From Lumnitzera littorea (lineage: Eukaryota; Streptophyta; Magnoliopsida; Myrtales; Combretaceae): a stretch of 64,000 nt of DNA. Each line of letters opens with the position of its first letter. The stretch's first letter is position 1. The translations under genes and the position numbers were made by a program. Below are positions 58,993 to 64,000 of the stretch, piece by piece. Below the pieces are notes generated by a model, which was not told the DNA's origin, ran no database searches, and worked only from the letters and a program-made list of their open reading frames with translations. The DNA is taken from the NCBI GenBank assembly GCA_024138015.1, contig JAMXBB010000003.1, forward strand, positions 77,232,777 through 77,296,776. The letters are read 5' to 3'.

Positions 58993-59799
58993 ACTTACTA
59001 TATTGGCACATTGCATTCTTATGTAATTTATTAATTAGAATATTGTCGAGCCTAATTTTTTGGTTTCTTTTATTTAAAATTAATTTCCCCATTTCCGATT
59101 AATACTAAACCCTAACCTATTTAATATTAATCATCGACTAAAGAAATTGAGAAATTCCGGCTTTTTTATCGAAAATAATTTTTGGAGTCGCCACCCAACC
59201 GAAGTTAAGAAAAGAAAAAAGAAACCGTAATCAATCGGGTGGATTGATTACGATTTGGCTACCGGTCTTTGATTTTGATTTTAAATAAAGAACTAGAGGG
59301 TTCCGAGTTCGAGGGCTAACCTATTAAACCCTTAACGGGTACTACTATTTATTTACTGAAATTAGGATTATTCTTCTTATTTAAAATAAATAAATAAAAA
59401 TCAAAAGAAAAAGAACCTAAGTTTCTACAAATTTTATCGTCGCCCCATAGGTGCCTACATACCCGCTAGCCGGGATCAGACAATAGTAGTTCTCTTGAAA
59501 AATCTTTAGTGTGTTGATTTATTTTAATTTTGAAAATCGTCCAAGTTTACATTTTAATTTATTCAATTTATCTAAAAAAATCTAAAGGGTCCTAACACTT
59601 GAGTGCTGTTATTTTATAAAAAAATGTTCTACCAAGCCTATTTTTTGAAAGAGCCTTTTATGTTATTAATTTTTATTTTGCAAATGATTTTCTATGTGAG
59701 AAATGCTAATAACAAAAAAAAAAAAATAAATGAATAAATAAAAAATTAGTTTTTTATTTGATGATTACTAAAAAAATCTAATCCTAAAAATCCTACATT

Positions 59800-59800
59800 A

Positions 59801-59842
<42 letters not shown>
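59800..59842. repeat. Compound (AT)n(AC)n microsatellite
   Basis: About 10 AT then 11 AC dinucleotides. Confidence 0.92.
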
Positions 59843-59843
<1 letters not shown>

Positions 59844-60066
59844 TCTATATTTCTACTATTAAAGAATTATCTACCTAAATAAAATCATATCCTAAAATAT
59901 ACTTGATAAAAAAAAAACTAACCTCCTAATATATGATTATAATAATAAAATATATAAATAAAATAATAATAAATAAATAAAATCAAAAGAATCAAACCTG
60001 AATTGTTGTTCGGCTGTGGCGTGGATGGAGTTCAGGCACAAACAGTAACATTTGTGAGATCGAGTC

Positions 60067-60426
60067 GTGAGCATCATCGGAGATCTGTTGCCATGCTGCA
60101 TGAAGTGACGTGCCTAGCGTTTATGTGAGCGTATGTAGATCATAGATTGTGGTGTTGGATGGACGACGGAGCGACTGTAACGTATGGTTGATCGGAAGTG
60201 TGTGTGTGTTGGTGTGGACTGTTTGGCAATGTGTTAATTTTCTAGAGTGAGCATCATCGAAGATCTGTTGCCATGCTGCATGAAGTGACGTACCTAGCAT
60301 TTATGTGAGCGTATGTAGATCGTAGATTATGGTGTTGGATGGACGACGAAGCGACTGTAGCGTACGGTTGATCGGAAGTGTATGTGTGTTGGTGTGGACT
60401 GTTCGGCAATGTACTAATTTTCTGGT
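60067..60426 (+). repeat. Two tandem 180-bp units
   Basis: Units 60067-60246 and 60247-60426 align base for base with no indel. About 13 differences before the last base, every one a transition. Confidence 0.95.
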
Positions 60427-61216
60427 TAGCATGGGAGGATCCTCAATCAGATGCTATCCTCAATCAGGACTGCGCTCGCTGCTGCTGTTGTTTCTATTAG
60501 AGGGTCGGCTTGGCATGGGCGGTATGTTGCTAGTTTCTGCAGGGGCTCCTGTTCTTTTCTGTTCTGTTTCTTTTTTCTAATTGCATGAAATGCTTATATA
60601 GTCTAACCAAATCATATCATATCATATGTAATTATAACTGATTCGTTAATTAAATTAGATTCAAATTTAATTCAAATCTAATTCAACTAATATTCATATG
60701 ATTTGATTAGATATAAATCAAAGACATAGGTGCCAGCTGAGACTCGAACCCGTAACCTCCAACTAAATCCACCCAAATACTTCATTGCTTATCCATTAAG
60801 CCGTTGCCGTTGACCTGTATCTTGACATTCATTACCATTAAATTATATTTAAACTATTCGATTCCCTAAAATAAAATTTTTAACTAAACTAAAACTAACA
60901 CTAAAACTAATTATTCCTAATATAAATTACTTCCTAAAAATCTATGAAATCTTTATGATTTTTCCTTTTCTTATTTTTTTGGTATTTTCATTATTTGTTA
61001 ATTTTTATTATTATTACTTTTTTATTAATTTTTTTGTTATCTTTGAATTAGGACCCTTTTTGTAAAAAATAAAAATTAAGACTATGGAAGGGCAAAAATT
61101 AGGTGTCTACAAATATAATTGAGGTAATGTCGAGTTCTTATGACATTTAATTTTACGTATTGCACTTTCTCGATTTGTCTGGTATATGCATGTTGCTTCG
61201 CGATCTCATCCATCAG

Positions 61217-61407
61217 CATGTTTTATTTTTCACACTATTTTTTTCTCGGCATATTTTATTTCACACACCCAACTATCTTTCAACATGTTTTATTTCACAC
61301 ACCCAATTATCTTTCGGCATGTTTTATTTCACACACCATTTGTTTCTTGGCATGTTTTATTCTACACGCCATTTTTCCTCAGCATGTTTTATTTCATACG
61401 CCCATCG
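61217..61407 (+). repeat. Tandem repeat, about 6 units of ~33 bp, in T2 3' UTR
   Basis: Each unit has CATGTTTTATTTCACACACC followed by a pyrimidine-rich tail. It makes all three plus frames open, which explains the overlapping His/Phe-rich ORFs. Confidence 0.92.
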
Positions 61408-61639
61408 TTTTGTACTATCTGTTAACCATTTAAGGTGTGGACTAGCTGCATTACTCAGTTGTAAGGTAATTTATATAAGTCGTTAATCATGTTAGGCTAG
61501 AACCTAAATCAATTTGTTTGCCATGCAACGTGGAACTAGTTAGTTCGGCAATCGTAACCAAAATATGATGAGACTTCAAATATATAATTGCCATAAATAA
61601 GTACCAATCTTACAAACATGTTGGTTGCCGCTAATGAGA

Positions 61640-62720
61640 GACGACAAAAATCATCCCGCATTAATTGAAATAAAATTTCAGATTCTCAATGTTCTAAGCT
61701 TAAAGGATGATGGATCCATCCAACCTTTCTAGTCAATAGGTCCCCTCACCAACGACTTCTTGGATCTTGACAGGATCTTCCCAATTCACGTTGGGCTTTC
61801 CTTGATTTGCTCACGCCACGCACCACTTGCTTCCATCTTACAGCAAACCAAATCTCTAGGTTGGAAAATCTTGTGCTTTACTTTCTAATTGTAGCATCTT
61901 ACTGGTCTATGCTAGTATGACATGACCCTAGCTCTTGCAATGTCTCAAATTTCCTCAATAATGTCCAAATTCGCTATCAATCTGACTCGATTGAGCATAA
62001 CATCAAATTATGTATCCATAGATTAGGCAAGTTCAGCTCAATCGGCAACATAACTTCAATACCATAGGCTAACTTAAATGGTTTCTCTCCTATTGTGGTT
62101 CTATGAGTGGTTTTATATCCCCATAGGACGTTTGGTAGTTCATCGGCCCACTTCCCCCTGACTTGATTCACTTTTCATTTCAAGTTATACAGTATGATCT
62201 TGTTTACGGACGTATAGTTAAGCCGAATGTTGTACCTCTCACAAAATGACTGGAACTTATTGTTGTCAAACTGTGGGCCGTTATCTATAACTATCATGTA
62301 GGGAACTCTGAATCTTGATATGATGGAATTGAAGATGAAAGCTTCTACTTTCTGCTCGGTGATCTTTGCCACAACCTTGGCCTCAACCCATCTAGTAAAG
62401 TAGTCAATAGCGACAATGACGAATTGGTGCCAAGTGGTAAACTTCGGAAAGGATCCGAGAATATCTAACCCCTACTAAGTGAACGGCCAAGGGCTAGTTA
62501 GGCTATATAGCTCAATTGCAGGTGCGTTACTTGGCGACTTGTGCTTCTGGCATTGAGGACACTGCTGGACAACGTCCTTTGCATCTTCTCTCATGGTCGG
62601 CCAATAATAATTGAGTCACATTGCTTAAATGTACAGTATTTGCGACTTTACATGATTATTGCATATGCCACCATGTAATTTAGATAACACCTTATGGGCA
62701 TCCTTCTGAGAAAGGCATCG
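61640..62720 (-). pseudogene. T2 integrase (Tat-like)
   Basis: Minus-strand order: NYYWPTMREDAKDVVQQCPQ then CQKHKSPSNAP (C-x2-C intact, about 62620-62520), GLDILGSFPK, AIDYFTRWVEAK, ISRFRVPYMIVIDNGPQFDN, a damaged region where NGQ-E should be (62210-62160), VRGKWADELPNVLWGYKTTH and PFKLAYGIEVMLP. C-terminal: KASGAWREQ-like block near 61830. Third catalytic residue (Glu) segment is degraded and a stop follows. Confidence 0.88.
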
Positions 62721-63360
62721 AAGGTAAGGTTGAGATATGCCACGCTTATACAGCTAATCGTCAATCAGTATGTAGTTTGCAACCTGGTAAGCCAATCTTC
62801 GTACCTCCTTTTTGTTGTTAGGGACAATACCATCTTTTAGATAATTTATTAGGGAATCCATCTATGATCCTTCTCTTAAGTAAAGAGCTAACTCACAGCT
62901 CTGCGAGAGATTGGATAAACTTTTCTACGGGAGAAACTCCATAAAAAGTTTCTCGTTCAGCTTAAGGAATGCCATACTGGCCAGCTTCGATAGCTTGTCA
63001 GCAGCAATATTCTTACTTTTGGGAATTTTATTAATGGAGAATGATAGGAATTCTTCTACGAGCATTTGTACCACCAAGAGATACTTGCTCATCTCTTCTT
63101 CTCTTGCTACATAACTTTAAATGACCTGATTTACCACTAGTTGAGAATCAGAGAACACTTCGAGTTTCTTAGCACCAATTTCTTTCACTAGTTTCAATCC
63201 TACAATTAGAGCTTCATACTCTGCTTCATTATTACTGGCTGGGAATCCAAATTTCAGAGCATAGTGGACTTTGACATTATGTGGGCCATGAAGGACTAGG
63301 CCTGTACCACTTCCTTCTCATGTCAAAGAACCATCAACATAAAGAAACCAGATAGATTTC
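62721..63360 (-). pseudogene. T2 second RNase H and linker
   Basis: Minus-strand reading: WFLYVDGSLT near 63350-63320, GTGLVLHGPHNVKVHYALKF, NNEAEYEALIVGLKLVKEIG and EVFSDSQLVVNQV, then a linker with YILIDD-LYKRG. All catalytic-type Asp/Glu positions that I can read are kept in this part; stops are few. The second RNase H is a Tat trait. Confidence 0.85.
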
Positions 63361-64000
63361 TCAGTGATCTCCACACAGTCTTCCTCTCTCGTGAACTTGG
63401 CAACAAAATCTACCAATACTTGGGCTTTTAGTAGCGTTCTGGGTTTATATTGCACACCAAAGGCACTATGCTCTAAGTCATATTTCATCATCCTCCCCAA
63501 GGAGTCAAGCTGCTGCAATGCTTGCTGCAATGGTTGACCGGTGAGGATAATAATCTAGTAAGCTTTAAAATACAGCTTCAACTTTCTTACCAAGGGAACT
63601 ACCGCTAATAAAAATTTTTCAATCTTTGTGTACCAAAGCTCTGGCTCCTACAAAACATGACTCGCATAATAAACAGATCGGTGCTCCTTGCCATCAATTT
63701 GGACTAGAGGAAAGTGCTCGACAACTGACTAATAGATACAAGTATAAATTTTCCCCCGGAATAGGTGTTAAGAGTATCGAGGGTAACACAAGAAATTCCT
63801 TAAGCTCATTGAAAGCTCTTTCGCAATCGTCAATCCAATTGAATTCCTTTAGATTCTTCAAAATTTTAAAGAATTCTACCCACTTATTTGCACTTCTTGA
63901 CATGAATCTGTTGAGGGCAATAATTCACCCAGTGAGTTCCTGCACCTCCTTGACCGTACGAGGTGATTTTATATTCCTTATGGCTTCAATCTTTCTCAAA
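63361..64000 (-). pseudogene. T2 RT thumb and first RNase H (cut by window end)
   Basis: Minus-strand reading from the window end: KIEAIRNIKSPRTVKEVQEL, then ALNRFMSRSANKWVEFFKIL, FNWIDDCERAFNELKEFLV and GENLYLYL, a gap with damage, then FGVQYKPRTLLKAQVLVDFV (63460-63390). These are the RT C-terminal connection and first RNase H of Tat elements. The rest of RT, gag and 5' LTR lie beyond the window. Confidence 0.87.

Larger units (their letters stand above)
59044..61111. mobile_element. LTR-like unit (2.07 kb) inserted in T2 3' UTR
   Basis: Starts TGTCGAGCC and ends GGTGTCTACA, flanked by AATAT (59039-59043 and 61112-61116): TG...CA ends and a 5-bp target duplication, as for a solo LTR or small LTR element. 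Left part contains GGAGTCGCCACCCAACC and ACATACCCGCTAGCCGGGAT, motif types common in plant repeats. No protein. Contains a 180-bp duplication, a tRNA-like segment and a microsatellite. Confidence 0.75.

Noticed and set aside
60730..60815. Real tRNA gene
   Set aside because: A- and B-box-like words exist, but the acceptor ends do not pair and the T-stem is poor.
61140..61486. Three overlapping His/Phe-rich ORFs
   Set aside because: Produced by the 33-bp tandem repeat being open in all three frames.
1..64000. Fungal repeat-induced point mutation
   Set aside because: The transition bias resembles it, but every element belongs to plant lineages (Tat, Sirevirus-like, L1 with zf-RVT) and plants lack this process; methylcytosine deamination is the simpler cause.

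Overview
This window is plant nuclear DNA, most likely dicot pericentromeric or other heterochromatin. It is A+T-rich, has no convincing single-copy host gene, and is built almost entirely of decayed retroelements of classic plant lineages: CRM/Reina-like, Tekay-like and Tat-like Ty3/gypsy elements, Sirevirus-like Ty1/copia elements, and one L1-type LINE. Lineages were assigned by eye from protein motifs. No rRNA, intact tRNA, CRISPR, organellar or bacterial feature was seen.

Layout. (1) 1-5679: gypsy element E1 (+), with gag, protease, RT, RNase H, integrase and 3' LTR; its gag is cut by a Tekay-type LTR ending at 1185. (2) 5680-28210: a nested block. The outer gypsy element O (LTRs 5680-6403 and 27453-28210, gag only) contains a large Tat-like element T1 (6956-24646), which contains a Sirevirus-like fragment on the minus strand (about 21480-23413). 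T1 carries, between integrase and 3' LTR, an antisense intron-containing gene with a plant-mobile-domain (PMD)-like region (14400-17381). (3) 28211-29860: 5'-truncated LINE (-). (4) 30616-32660: an unassigned repeat with about 19 degenerate 40/60-bp units. (5) 33586-43330: Sirevirus-like copia element C1 (+), broken by two solo LTRs with target duplications (37258-40426 and 41726-42674). (6) 43707-47612: another long LTR-like block. (7) 47842-54281: complete but dead gypsy element E3 (+). (8) 54282 to the window end: Tat-like element T2 on the minus strand. Its pol lies at 61640-64000, and an antisense plus-strand gene of the PF04195 (putative gypsy-type transposon) kind with a coiled-coil tail lies at 55145-58992. 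T2 is interrupted by a 1.2-kb insertion (55642-56860) and an LTR-like unit (59044-61111).

Two themes stand out. First, decay runs mainly through C-to-T/G-to-A type changes. E1 and E3 keep one reading frame for about 3.7 and 4.2 kb despite dozens of stops. Stops fall mainly at Gln, Trp or Arg positions. Catalytic Asp residues repeatedly read Asn, and zinc-knuckle Cys residues read Tyr. A 180-bp duplication differs at 13 sites, all transitions. Second, both Tat-like elements carry a different cellular-looking gene in antisense at the same place, tail to tail with pol.
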